Below, piece after piece: positions 1-6,078 of a stretch of DNA of 6,319 nucleotides; the first letter of the stretch is position 1, and each line of letters opens with the position of its first letter. This DNA is from Bacteroidetes bacterium UBA1952 (lineage in GTDB: Bacteria > Bacteroidota > Bacteroidia > Chitinophagales > Chitinophagaceae), in assembly GCA_002336725.1 (NCBI GenBank), contig DDEO01000187.1:1-6319 (forward strand), in the 5' to 3' direction. The translations under genes and the position numbers were made by a program. Below the pieces are notes generated by a model that saw only the letters and a program-made list of their open reading frames with translations, was not told where the DNA came from and searched no databases.

Positions 1-231
1 TGCTTCCTTTAAGCGGGCAATCACATTGGCATTGGTTTTTAAACGTACCAGTAAAGCCCCTTCCGTTTTTAATTTGTTGATCTGGGCTTTAGCCACCTTA
101 TACCTCAGGCTGCTAAAATTACTGAAGGAGGTGTCGTTTTTATAATCGGTGACTTTTGGTGGTTTAACATCGCCTTCCTGGGAATAGGAAACAGTAACAA
201 CAAACAAAAAGAAACAACAACTAGAAGCAGC
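1..231 (-). CDS. N-terminal part of a small exported protein of unknown function, without a recognisable start codon (partial)
   Basis: The minus frame is open from the left edge to an in-frame TAA at 234-232 (77 codons). It reads a hydrophobic stretch (CCFFLFVVTVSYS) followed by QEGDVKPPKVTDYKND, which looks like a signal peptide with cleavage near the YSQ. A basic, helical-looking stretch containing KVAKAQINKLKTEGALLVRL and LKTNANVIARLKEA follows and continues out of the window. It resembles short secreted proteins of unknown function that I recall from Bacteroidota, but I can name no family with certainty. No ATG lies between the upstream stop and the hydrophobic core. The only alternative start inside it is a TTG at 207-205, which would leave a very short signal peptide without basic residues. 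The 5' end is therefore either non-canonical or damaged, so the right boundary given is the limit of the open frame. GC here is about 40%, clearly below the genes to the right. Confidence 0.5.
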
Positions 232-256
232 TTATGCTTTATTAGCGGGCTTCTAC

Positions 257-276
257 ATACCGATAGCTATCGGTAT
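257..276. repeat. 20-bp perfect palindrome around CCGATAGCTATCGG
   Basis: Bases 257-276 are exactly self-complementary, centred between 266 and 267. An 8-bp inverted repeat flanks the palindrome: TCTACATA at 252-259, overlapping its left end by three bases, and TATGTAGA at 292-299. Palindromes with a CGATAGCTATCG core are, from memory, frequent in intergenic DNA of Bacteroidota. This copy could be an intergenic repeat remnant, a cruciform or RNA hairpin, or a regulator site. It lies about 25 bases upstream of the point where the leftmost gene's reading frame opens. Confidence 0.7.
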
Positions 277-373
277 CAGCCTGACAATCTTTATGTAGAT
301 ACAGTGGTCTGTTATTGGCAGCTTGTCGAAGAACGGGGGCTCTACAGCGCTCCGTCCACGCCGGCTACATTTG

Positions 374-419
374 CAGACACTACTCCATCCTTTATTCAGA
401 CACTACTCCACCCTTTATT
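374..419. repeat. Tandem duplication of a 23-bp unit
   Basis: Two adjacent 23-base units, 374-396 and 397-419, both start CAGACACTACTCCA and end CCTTTATT. They differ at one position (T at 388, C at 411). They lie in the non-coding stretch 232-472 upstream of the methyltransferase gene and end 53 bases before its ATG. The unit is not palindromic. It could be a recent slippage duplication or a duplicated binding site in the promoter region; nothing in the sequence decides between these. Confidence 0.8.
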
Positions 420-472
420 TAGGACCGGTTTTTTCGGGATGATAAGCCCCGTAAAATTTTCCAACTGATATT

Positions 473-1087
473 ATGAAGACAAACACGACGGATTCAAACC
501 AAAACGAATCGCTGGACCAGAACTTCTGGAACGAGCGCTGGGCAGCAGGCGAAACGGCTTGGGATGCCGGGAAAGCCACGCCCCCTATCGCCGAATACAT
601 GGCGCAGTTTCCGGAAAAAGAAGCAGCCATTCTGATTCCCGGTTGCGGCAGCGCCCACGAGGCAGAAGCCCTGGCAGAAATGGGTTTTCAGAACATCACG
701 CTGCTCGATATTGCTCCCGAAGCGGTGGCGCGCCTGCAACAGAAATTCGCCGACAAGCCGCAGATAAAAGTGATTTTGGGTGATTTTTTTCAGCATGAGG
801 GCCGCTACGATCTGATTTTGGAACAGACTTTCTTCTGCGCCATCCCACCGCAGCGCCGCGCGGAATACGTTCAAAAAGCGGCTTCCCTGCTCCGCGACGG
901 CGGACGATTGGTGGGCGTTCTATTCGATAAAAACTTCGATAAACAAGGCCCGCCTTTCGGTGGTCACGCAGCGGAATACCGGGCGCTTTTCAGCCCTTAT
1001 TTCGATATTCAGAAAATGGAAGCCTGTTACAACAGCATTGCGCCGAGGGCCGGCACAGAACTGTTTATCCACCTCGTGCGGAAGTGA
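473..1087 (+). CDS. TPMT-family SAM-dependent methyltransferase
   Basis: This 204-residue protein matches the bacterial thiopurine S-methyltransferase-like family from end to end. It has the N-terminal FWNERWAAGETAWDAGKATPP (residues 18-38) and the SAM-binding loop PGCGSAHEAEAL (56-67). D79 in LLDIAP is the likely ribose-binding acid. GDFF (103-106), YDLILEQTFFCA (112-123), GPPFGG (159-164) and CYNSIAPRAGTELF (185-198) complete the family pattern. Members transfer a methyl group from SAM to sulfur, selenium, tellurium or halide acceptors. The natural substrate cannot be read from the sequence, and the name need not mean thiopurines. There is no signal peptide, so it is cytoplasmic. The ATG at 473 is the only one upstream of the core motifs (next Met is 43), and no strong Shine-Dalgarno precedes it. 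It is the only plus-strand gene and is convergent with the dehydrogenase. One copy of the palindrome TTTCCGGAAA lies inside it (608-617, encoding FPEK). Confidence 0.93.
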   Translation: MKTNTTDSNQNESLDQNFWNERWAAGETAWDAGKATPPIAEYMAQFPEKEAAILIPGCGSAHEAEALAEMGFQNITLLDIAPEAVARLQQKFADKPQIKVILGDFFQHEGRYDLILEQTFFCAIPPQRRAEYVQKAASLLRDGGRLVGVLFDKNFDKQGPPFGGHAAEYRALFSPYFDIQKMEACYNSIAPRAGTELFIHLVRK

Positions 1088-1091
1088 AAAA

Positions 1092-1121
1092 TTTCCGGAA
1101 AATCCGGGCATTTTCCGGAAA
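1092..1121. terminator. Hairpin between convergent genes, likely terminator
   Basis: A perfect 12-bp stem is formed by 1092-1103 and 1110-1121, with a 6-base loop CCGGGC. Each arm is itself a copy of the palindrome TTTCCGGAAA. The hairpin begins 4 bases after the methyltransferase stop. On the minus strand it is followed by a run of five T (1092-1088 region), so it suits termination of transcripts from the dehydrogenase side. On the plus strand only a weak T-rich tail follows (CTATCCTTTAAA). It may act in both directions. The rest of the spacer up to 1211 has only a weak 5-bp GGGCA/TGCCC hairpin at 1185-1197. Confidence 0.6.
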
Positions 1122-1211
1122 ACTATCCTTTAAAAATAGCCTGCTGCCCCTTCTTACAGACGCTCAAAATCGTTTGTGTCGCCGGGGCAAAATGCCCGCA
1201 GCCGCCGGATA

Positions 1212-2075
1212 TTACTTCGGGTCTGTCCGCGCCGGCGGGGTTATATCCGCGCTTTTGACGTTGTAAAAACTGTTGGCCTGCGTTACACACGTCATCACCA
1301 GGTCGTTGATACACACATGATCCGGCAGGCCGAGGCAGTAGCCCACCGTGTCTGCCACGTCCTGCGCCGCGAGCGGCGTAAAGCCTTCATACACCGCTTC
1401 TGCACGTGCTTCATCGCCCTTGAAACGCACGAGAGAAAACTCGGTTTCTGCCGCGCCGGGATGGATGGCCGTAACTTTTATTCCATACGGCAACAAGTCG
1501 ATCCGCATTGCCTGACTCAGCGCATCTACCGCCGATTTGGTGGCGGCATATACATTTCCATTTCGATACATATTCTTACCCGCCGTGCTGCCGATATTCA
1601 CGATATGGGCATAACCGGATTTTTTGAGCAGCGGCAGCAGGGTGCGCGTGGCATACAGAAGACCCTTTACATTGGTATCTATCATCTGATCCCAGTCGCT
1701 TATATCGCCCGCATCAATAGAAGAAAGGCCGGCGGCAAGTCCCGCATTGTTTATCAGGATGCGCAACGGATGGCGCAGCCGTTGTTCTATTCCGGAAAAA
1801 GCAGTCGCTACTGCCGCGCTGTCTTGTATGTCGAAAGCCAGCGGGTGCACTTCGATGCCATATTTTCCGGAAAGTTCCTGGGCCAGCGCAGCCAATCGGT
1901 CGCCACGCCTGCCGGTAAGAATCAGATCATAGCCAAAGGAATGAGCCAATCGGCGGGCAATTGCTTCTCCGAAACCGCTGCTTGCGCCGGTAATCACAGC
2001 TGTCGCCGGGCGGCGGCGGGCCGTCGGATTATCGCAGGAGGGTGAGGTCTCCTTTTGTGAGTTCTTCTTTTCCAT
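1212..2075 (-). CDS. Short-chain dehydrogenase/reductase, YdfG-like (NADP-dependent 3-hydroxy acid / serine dehydrogenase type)
   Basis: A classical SDR of 287 residues. It has the Rossmann cofactor motif TGASSGFG (29-36) and TGRRGDRL (54-61), whose arginines favour NADP(H). NNAGLA (109-114), N135 in MIDTNVKG, and the catalytic triad S163 (NIGSTAG), Y176 and K180 (YAATK) follow. The C-terminal half closely follows E. coli YdfG, with GNVYAATKSAV, TEFSLVRFKGDEARAE and LPDHVCINDLVMTCVTQ. YdfG enzymes oxidise L-serine, L-allo-threonine and 3-hydroxy acids, or reduce malonic semialdehyde, in the cytosol. The exact substrate here is inferred only from similarity. The ATG at 2075 adds a polar tail of about 24 residues before the first beta strand and overlaps the 3' end of the upstream gene by 47 bp. 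No other ATG exists before the cofactor motif, only a GTG at V27, which is too close to it. Copies of TTTCCGGAAA (1864-1873) and TTCCGGAA (1790-1797) lie inside. It is the last gene of the cluster. Confidence 0.92.
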   Translation of the reverse strand: MEKKNSQKETSPSCDNPTARRRPATAVITGASSGFGEAIARRLAHSFGYDLILTGRRGDRLAALAQELSGKYGIEVHPLAFDIQDSAAVATAFSGIEQRLRHPLRILINNAGLAAGLSSIDAGDISDWDQMIDTNVKGLLYATRTLLPLLKKSGYAHIVNIGSTAGKNMYRNGNVYAATKSAVDALSQAMRIDLLPYGIKVTAIHPGAAETEFSLVRFKGDEARAEAVYEGFTPLAAQDVADTVGYCLGLPDHVCINDLVMTCVTQANSFYNVKSADITPPARTDPK

Positions 2076-3960
2076 TTCTATCGGTGGTGCTCATCATCCA
2101 GTAGTAGGTTCCAATTTCGGCGGTGCGGCCATGCAGGTATCCATCCCAGCCTTCGCCGAAGGTTTTGGTTTCAAAAACCATCTCGCCGAAGCGGTTGAAA
2201 ATCCGGAAATACCGAAGCTCGGTGAAGCCAATGGCGATGGGTGCAATGTAGTCGTTGATGCCGTCGCCATTGGGCGTAAAAGCACTTGGCACAGTGAGGG
2301 CGGGTTGCCCCACTACCTGCACCCGAATATCATCGCGCCCTTTGCAGCCGCCCTCCGAAGACACGTCCACCGTATAAACGATATTGGTAACGTTTGGATA
2401 AGTGCCTACAGGATTGGGGATATTGGGATTATTGAGGAAAAGCGACGGAGACCAGGTATAACGATTGCCGCCGGAGGCGTTAAAAAAGATAGATTCGCCC
2501 TTGACGATAACGGTATCGTTGCCGGCAAAAGGCCGGAAACGTTCTATCCGCACGTCTTGGGTCAGGGTGTCGCGGCAGCCCAGCGAACTGCCGGAAATCA
2601 AACGCACCGGATATTCGCCGCCTTCCAGATAGTTGTGAGAGGGATTTGCCGTATTTGCGAAACGCCCATCGCCAAAATCCCATTTCCAGTAATCAACGCT
2701 GCCGTAGGTAGTGGTGGATTTATCGGTAAACTGAATGGGCGCACCGGGACAGGCCAGTCCGGCAAAGTCGAAATCGGGCTTAAACAGCGGATAGACCTTC
2801 ACAAAGCGCGCAATCGAATCCCGACAGGTGCTGCCGGGATTAACAACCAGCTTCACCACATAAGTGCCGGTATCGGGATAGGTAAAAGTGGGCGAAAACT
2901 CGTTGGACGTATCGGCATCTGTTCCCGGTACGCCAAAATCCCAGTGATAGGCAAAACCGCCGCTGCTGATATTATCAAACTTCACCGTTCGGGACCGGCA
3001 CTCCACGATATAGGTATTGGGAAGGGAAGAGTATTGCGGAATATCAGCCACAACGGCCTTGGAGCAATTGGTTACCACAAACTGAAACTCCCGCTTGGTG
3101 GTGTTGATTTTTACGCCGTTGCGCCATTCGTTGCAGCAAACGGTTACGACATAGCGCCCCTGCGTAGTGGGCCGGGCCGTCAGAACGCCGGTTATCGGGT
3201 TTATCTGTACGCGCGGATTAGACGGGAATGGGTTTATGGGGCTAAAGCCACCGATGTAGCGCACCTGTGCATAGGGCGGCGGCTGCGGATCGGGGATGGG
3301 GTCGCCACTGCTTGCGCCTTCGTAAGCCTCGCACAGTTCGTAGCTGAGCGAGTCATTGTCGGGGTCGCGGGCGCTGTTGTCGTAAACAAGCGGATTATTG
3401 ATGCAGATAATCTGCGGCGGGTTGGTCTTGAAGACGGCAGAACTGTTTTGCCCGGCAGACAAGGGCGGGATGACGCAATAATAAGTAGCTCCGGTGGCAT
3501 CCGGATTGGCAATATTATTGACCTGCGCATTGCGGCAGCAGCGTTGATAGGTGATGATATAGCTGCTCTGCGAATCGCGGGGGATGTCCACATTGGCGAT
3601 GAAGATGGAGCGTTTCAGGCAGGTAGCGGGCGGGTTGTTGATGCAGGAATTACTGAATCCCGGATCGACCGTTTCGGGGCCGCCGGGCTGCCAGTCCACT
3701 TTCAGGTTTTGCACCAGCGCGGAGTTGCGCCCGTTGAGCCGATACACCCGTATCTTGGCCGGGTTATCCTGGCTGATAGCCGTAGGGTCGCCGGCGATAC
3801 AATCCTGATAGAGCGTCAGTTTGATCTGATAGCGGTTGAGGTTGCGATCTATAAGCTGATAGGTAAAATCTGCACCTACGATATGAGTAGCATAAGACGC
3901 AACCGGAAGGCCGCCCACGAGCAGCAAAACCAAAAGAAAAAGCAGACTTCTAAGGCGCAT
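2029..3960 (-). CDS. Secreted PKD-domain protein with T9SS type B C-terminal sorting domain
   Basis: From the ATG at 3960 the protein has 643 residues. Residues 1-24 are a Sec signal peptide (MRLR, a leucine-rich core, then ASYA before THIVG). A cysteine-containing N-terminal region begins THIVGADFTYQL and LTLYQDC, an opening common to large Bacteroidota surface proteins. A calcium-site-like DPDNDSLSYEL lies near 199-209. Two PKD domains follow: about 317-390 (HWDFGVPGTD, FTYPDTGTYVVKL) and 397-472 (WKWDFGDG, NYLEGGEYPVRL). An Ig-like stretch (YTWSPS) covers about 478-550. From about 557 to the end runs the gliding-motility-associated type B sorting domain: VPSAFTPNGDGINDY, FRIFNRFGEMVFE, GWDGYLHG, GTYYWM. 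This directs export across the outer membrane by the T9SS. PKD domains usually mediate protein or glycan contacts, so adhesion or a structural surface role is inferred. A TTG at 3969 would add three residues (MGS), but the ATG directly precedes the basic n-region and is preferred. It starts 11 bp after the hydrolase stop. Confidence 0.92.
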   Translation of the reverse strand: MRLRSLLFLLVLLLVGGLPVASYATHIVGADFTYQLIDRNLNRYQIKLTLYQDCIAGDPTAISQDNPAKIRVYRLNGRNSALVQNLKVDWQPGGPETVDPGFSNSCINNPPATCLKRSIFIANVDIPRDSQSSYIITYQRCCRNAQVNNIANPDATGATYYCVIPPLSAGQNSSAVFKTNPPQIICINNPLVYDNSARDPDNDSLSYELCEAYEGASSGDPIPDPQPPPYAQVRYIGGFSPINPFPSNPRVQINPITGVLTARPTTQGRYVVTVCCNEWRNGVKINTTKREFQFVVTNCSKAVVADIPQYSSLPNTYIVECRSRTVKFDNISSGGFAYHWDFGVPGTDADTSNEFSPTFTYPDTGTYVVKLVVNPGSTCRDSIARFVKVYPLFKPDFDFAGLACPGAPIQFTDKSTTTYGSVDYWKWDFGDGRFANTANPSHNYLEGGEYPVRLISGSSLGCRDTLTQDVRIERFRPFAGNDTVIVKGESIFFNASGGNRYTWSPSLFLNNPNIPNPVGTYPNVTNIVYTVDVSSEGGCKGRDDIRVQVVGQPALTVPSAFTPNGDGINDYIAPIAIGFTELRYFRIFNRFGEMVFETKTFGEGWDGYLHGRTAEIGTYYWMMSTTDRNGKEELTKGDLTLLR

Positions 3961-3971
3961 ACTGCCCAAAA

Positions 3972-4784
3972 TTAGCGTTTACCGCAGAACCCGTTGAAAC
4001 GATTTAAATCGGCCACCACCCGCTCCGGCGTTTCGAGCATACTCAGGTGGCCAACGCCTTTGTATAAAGACAGAAAAGAAAGCGGCGGAAGGGCCACCAG
4101 CGGCAGTACCTCATCTGTAGAGAGTACCTGATCTTCTGCGCCCAGAATCCATTGAACGGGCACTTTAGCCGTGCGCAGCAGGGCCGTACGATCGGGCCGG
4201 GCGGCGAGTGCCTCGTTGTAAAGCGCCAGCGTTTCGGCGGGCATCGCAGCGGCGCGGAGGAGTTGTTGTTCCAGCACTTTCGGGTGTGCCCTGAGATATT
4301 CGGGCGCAAAAAGTTTTTGAATGAAAAGGCGCAGGTATTCGTCTTTTCCACCTTTGCGCAGCAGGGCCACGGCCTTTTGCCGCTGCTCTTTTTTCTCTTC
4401 GCTATCGGCCTTTGCCGTGCTGTGGAGCAGAGCCAGGCAGCCTATATTTTCCGGAAACTGCGCCAGCATCGACAGGGCTACATAGCCGCCCATAGAGTGG
4501 CCGGCAAGGGTATATTTTTCTACACCCAGTTCCTGAAGCAAAGCGTGAATTTCACCGGCCATCAGGTCTATGGTCAGGGGTGCTTCGGGCAGCGGGCTTT
4601 TTCCGGAGCCGGGCAAATCGGGAATGATCAGGCGGTGGTTTTGGGAAAGCGCGGGAGCTACTTTCCGCCATAAAGTTGCGTTTTCCGGCAATCCGTGCAG
4701 CAATACGATTGCAGGTCCTGCGCCGCCTTCATAAAAGTTAATACCTTTTGTTTGCCTGAGCGTAAATCCATGGAGTTCATTCAT
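3972..4784 (-). CDS. Alpha/beta-fold hydrolase
   Basis: A 270-residue alpha/beta hydrolase (Abhydrolase_1 type) with a complete catalytic set. The oxyanion-hole motif LLHGLPEN is at 28-35 and PDLPGSGKS at 55-63. The nucleophile elbow GHSMGG is at 95-100 with Ser97. The probable acid is Asp218 in WILGAEDQVL, and the base is His246 in GVGHLSMLE. A helical cap rich in Lys, Glu and Arg occupies about 125-200. There is no signal peptide, so it is likely cytosolic. Family members cleave esters, lactones, epoxides or C-C bonds; the substrate here cannot be told, and names such as haloalkane dehalogenase or pimeloyl-ACP esterase would be guesses. Its ATG lies 2 bp after the DUF4105 stop and its TAA 11 bp before the next start, so co-transcription and perhaps translational coupling are likely. 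A copy of TTTCCGGAAA lies at 4448-4457 (coding for part of QFPENIG). Confidence 0.9.
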   Translation of the reverse strand: MNELHGFTLRQTKGINFYEGGAGPAIVLLHGLPENATLWRKVAPALSQNHRLIIPDLPGSGKSPLPEAPLTIDLMAGEIHALLQELGVEKYTLAGHSMGGYVALSMLAQFPENIGCLALLHSTAKADSEEKKEQRQKAVALLRKGGKDEYLRLFIQKLFAPEYLRAHPKVLEQQLLRAAAMPAETLALYNEALAARPDRTALLRTAKVPVQWILGAEDQVLSTDEVLPLVALPPLSFLSLYKGVGHLSMLETPERVVADLNRFNGFCGKR

Positions 4785-4786
4785 AA

Positions 4787-5923
4787 TTACCGCGCTGTTT
4801 TCCGGAGCAAAGAAAGTCTATAAATCATGCCATAGTTCAGGCACAAAGCCAATAATAATGGCCACCCCGCACGCAGGGGCAGTTCCTGCACCCCGAAAAG
4901 ATGAATGACAAAGGCCAGCAATAGCATTGCGGATGCAAAAAGAAGATACCGGCACAGCCATTTACCCCGCAGAAAAGCACCAACAACGCTCAGCGGCATC
5001 AGCCAGAGGAAGTTCCAGTTGAGGCTGCAGGCCTGATGATCCGTGCCAAACCACATAAACAGAATGAGCAGGCCCAGCAAGCCGGTGATAAAAAACAGCG
5101 AACGACCAAAAATTTCGGCTGCGATATGCCAGCGGCGGGCGCTCCACAAAATGGCGCTGATGGTAAGCAGCGCAAAGTTCAGGAGCAACGGACCGCGAAA
5201 GGGTATTTTGTCATGGGCAGCGCCAGGCAGGAGTGTCTCGGCAGGCCGGGCACAGGATTTTCCTCTAAATAATGAATGGGCCACACCCGAACGCAGATAA
5301 TCGGGCAGGTATTGCATCGTCATCGGCGAAACCGGCTTATCCACCGGGCTGCCGAGCAGAATGTCGATCCCAAATTTCTCCCACAGACGCGGCTTCAGGT
5401 AATCGTCAATGCTGTTGCGAAAGGTTTTGTATGGAATGGAATCTGCCCCGCCCGCTTGGTATTCCGGCCCGATGGCTTTTGGGAAAATATCGCGGATGCG
5501 GGTCGCGCAGTTGTCGTAAAGGAAATCGTATTTGTAAGCGGCGTTCTGGGGCAGGAGGTTTTCTTCCAATGCCTCATACAGGCGCTGTTTGGCTGCCGAA
5601 TCAAGCAGGAGTTCCTGCTCCTGAACGCTGCGCCCCTCGGCGATATAGGTATTCAAAAAATCCGGAAATGATTCTTTGGCGAGATAATACAAGAGCTTGC
5701 CGCGCAGGTATTTGATCTCAAAATTTTCCTCAAAACCGTTGAAGGTGCCGTAGTTATAGACCTCGTCGGTGCCGCGTGCCGTATCAATGATGCGGATGGC
5801 CGCGTGTCCAAAAAGCGAATACAGTTCGTCGCCCGTGCCGCAGGTAAGCAGCGAGACGCGTTTTTGCGCCCCAGCAGGCAGACAGGCAATCAGGATTAAA
5901 AAAAGAAAAAGCAGTCGTTTCAT
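4787..5923 (-). CDS. DUF4105 (Lnb N-terminal-like) envelope protein with multi-pass membrane tail
   Basis: A 378-residue protein with signal peptide MKRLLFLFLILIACLPAGAQ (1-20). The DUF4105 domain (about 22-210) shows LLTCGTGDELYSLFGHAAIRI (split at 25-34 and 35-45), YNYGTFNGF (56-64), KYLRGKLLYYLA (71-82), EGRSVQEQEL (96-105) and YDFLYDNCATRIRDIF (132-147). The C-terminal part is hydrophobic, with about five membrane segments near 245-262, 275-293, 303-318, 323-345 and 353-373. It includes the family-typical FGTDHQACSLNWNFLWLMP (split over 292-310). The predicted topology is an extracytoplasmic domain anchored in the inner membrane. The biochemical role is not established to my knowledge. 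The name Lnb_N comes from a domain next to lacto-N-biosidase and does not show glycosidase activity. Conserved His40 and Asn138-Cys139 suggest, as inference only, a His-before-Cys thiol enzyme like permuted papain-fold families. It is the first gene of the cluster, 25 bases from a strong terminator hairpin. Confidence 0.9.
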   Translation of the reverse strand: MKRLLFLFLILIACLPAGAQKRVSLLTCGTGDELYSLFGHAAIRIIDTARGTDEVYNYGTFNGFEENFEIKYLRGKLLYYLAKESFPDFLNTYIAEGRSVQEQELLLDSAAKQRLYEALEENLLPQNAAYKYDFLYDNCATRIRDIFPKAIGPEYQAGGADSIPYKTFRNSIDDYLKPRLWEKFGIDILLGSPVDKPVSPMTMQYLPDYLRSGVAHSLFRGKSCARPAETLLPGAAHDKIPFRGPLLLNFALLTISAILWSARRWHIAAEIFGRSLFFITGLLGLLILFMWFGTDHQACSLNWNFLWLMPLSVVGAFLRGKWLCRYLLFASAMLLLAFVIHLFGVQELPLRAGWPLLLALCLNYGMIYRLSLLRKTAR

Positions 5924-5946
5924 TCCGAAGGCTGCGAATTTCCAAC

Positions 5947-5979
5947 AAAAAAGCCGTTTACGGTGTGTAAACGGCTTTT
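5947..5979 (-). terminator. Strong intrinsic terminator downstream of sdhB
   Basis: A perfect 13-bp stem (AAAAGCCGTTTAC at 5949-5961, its complement at 5967-5979) has a 5-base loop GGTGT. On the minus strand the GC-rich stem runs into TTTTTT (5952-5947), the classical rho-independent layout. It therefore most likely ends transcripts coming from sdhB. On the plus strand there is a TTTTA tail but no gene that needs ending. It stands only 23 bases before the DUF4105 start codon, so a promoter for that cluster must overlap or precede it. Confidence 0.85.
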
Positions 5980-5984
5980 AAAGC

Positions 5985-5997
5985 GACTTGTCAAGTC
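5985..5997. repeat. Near-palindromic 13-mer, copy 1 (GACTTGTCAAGTC)
   Basis: Two 6-base arms around one central base. This copy is the exact reverse complement of copies 2 and 3. With two extra flanking bases (5983-5997) it forms a 15-bp perfect inverted repeat with 6066-6080. It lies on the far side of the terminator from the DUF4105 gene, 62 bases upstream of that gene's start codon. Confidence 0.8.
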
Positions 5998-6015
5998 CGC
6001 GTATGGTAGTTGGTT

Positions 6016-6028
6016 GACTTGACAAGTC
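6016..6028. repeat. Near-palindromic 13-mer, copy 2 (GACTTGACAAGTC)
   Basis: Identical to copy 3 and the reverse complement of copy 1. Its centre is 31 bases from that of copy 1 and 50 bases from that of copy 3. In a transcript from sdhB, copy 1 could pair with either copy 2 (13 bp) or copy 3 (15 bp), giving mutually exclusive structures. As DNA, each copy could be an operator half-site pair for a dimeric regulator. Confidence 0.8.
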
Positions 6029-6052
6029 TCAGAAAAGAAGTTTGGGCTTCAA

Positions 6053-6062
6053 TTTCCGGAAA
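6053..6062. repeat. Copy of the over-represented palindrome TTTCCGGAAA
   Basis: A perfect 10-bp palindrome between copies 2 and 3 of the 13-mer. Identical copies occur at 608-617, 1092-1101, 1112-1121, 1864-1873 and 4448-4457, both inside genes and between them. Reduced versions (TTCCGGAA or AATCCGGAAA) occur near 1790, 2200 and 5660. Confidence 0.85.
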
Positions 6063-6065
6063 GTA

Positions 6066-6078
6066 GACTTGACAAGTC
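6066..6078. repeat. Near-palindromic 13-mer, copy 3 (GACTTGACAAGTC)
   Basis: This copy begins 8 bases after the sdhB stop codon in the direction of that gene's transcription. Extended to 6066-6080 it is a 15-bp perfect inverted repeat of 5983-5997. Confidence 0.8.

Noticed and set aside
494..874. 126-codon minus-strand frame within the methyltransferase gene
   Set aside because: It is a shadow of a gene whose family motifs are all on the plus strand; no independent evidence of coding.
1185..1197. GGGCA-AAA-TGCCC hairpin as a second terminator
   Set aside because: The 5-bp stem with a 3-base loop has no T tract on either side.
1176..2045. 289-codon open frame on the plus strand, antisense to the dehydrogenase
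   Set aside because: It is rich in Arg, His, Cys and Ile without any motif, whereas the opposite strand has a full SDR catalytic set.
3961..3969. TTG start at 3969 for the PKD/T9SS protein
   Set aside because: It adds only three residues before an ATG that begins a normal signal peptide, and TTG starts are less likely.
2131..3975. 614-codon open frame on the plus strand, antisense to the PKD/T9SS gene
   Set aside because: Its translation shows no recognisable domain and it lies opposite a gene with signal peptide, PKD domains and a sorting domain. Long antisense frames arise easily from the codon bias of GC-richer genes.
6016..6040. TTGACA within the 13-mer repeats as a sigma-70 -35 box
   Set aside because: No convincing -10 follows, and Bacteroidota primary promoters use a different consensus (TTTG / TAnnTTTG). 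The match is better explained by the repeat itself.
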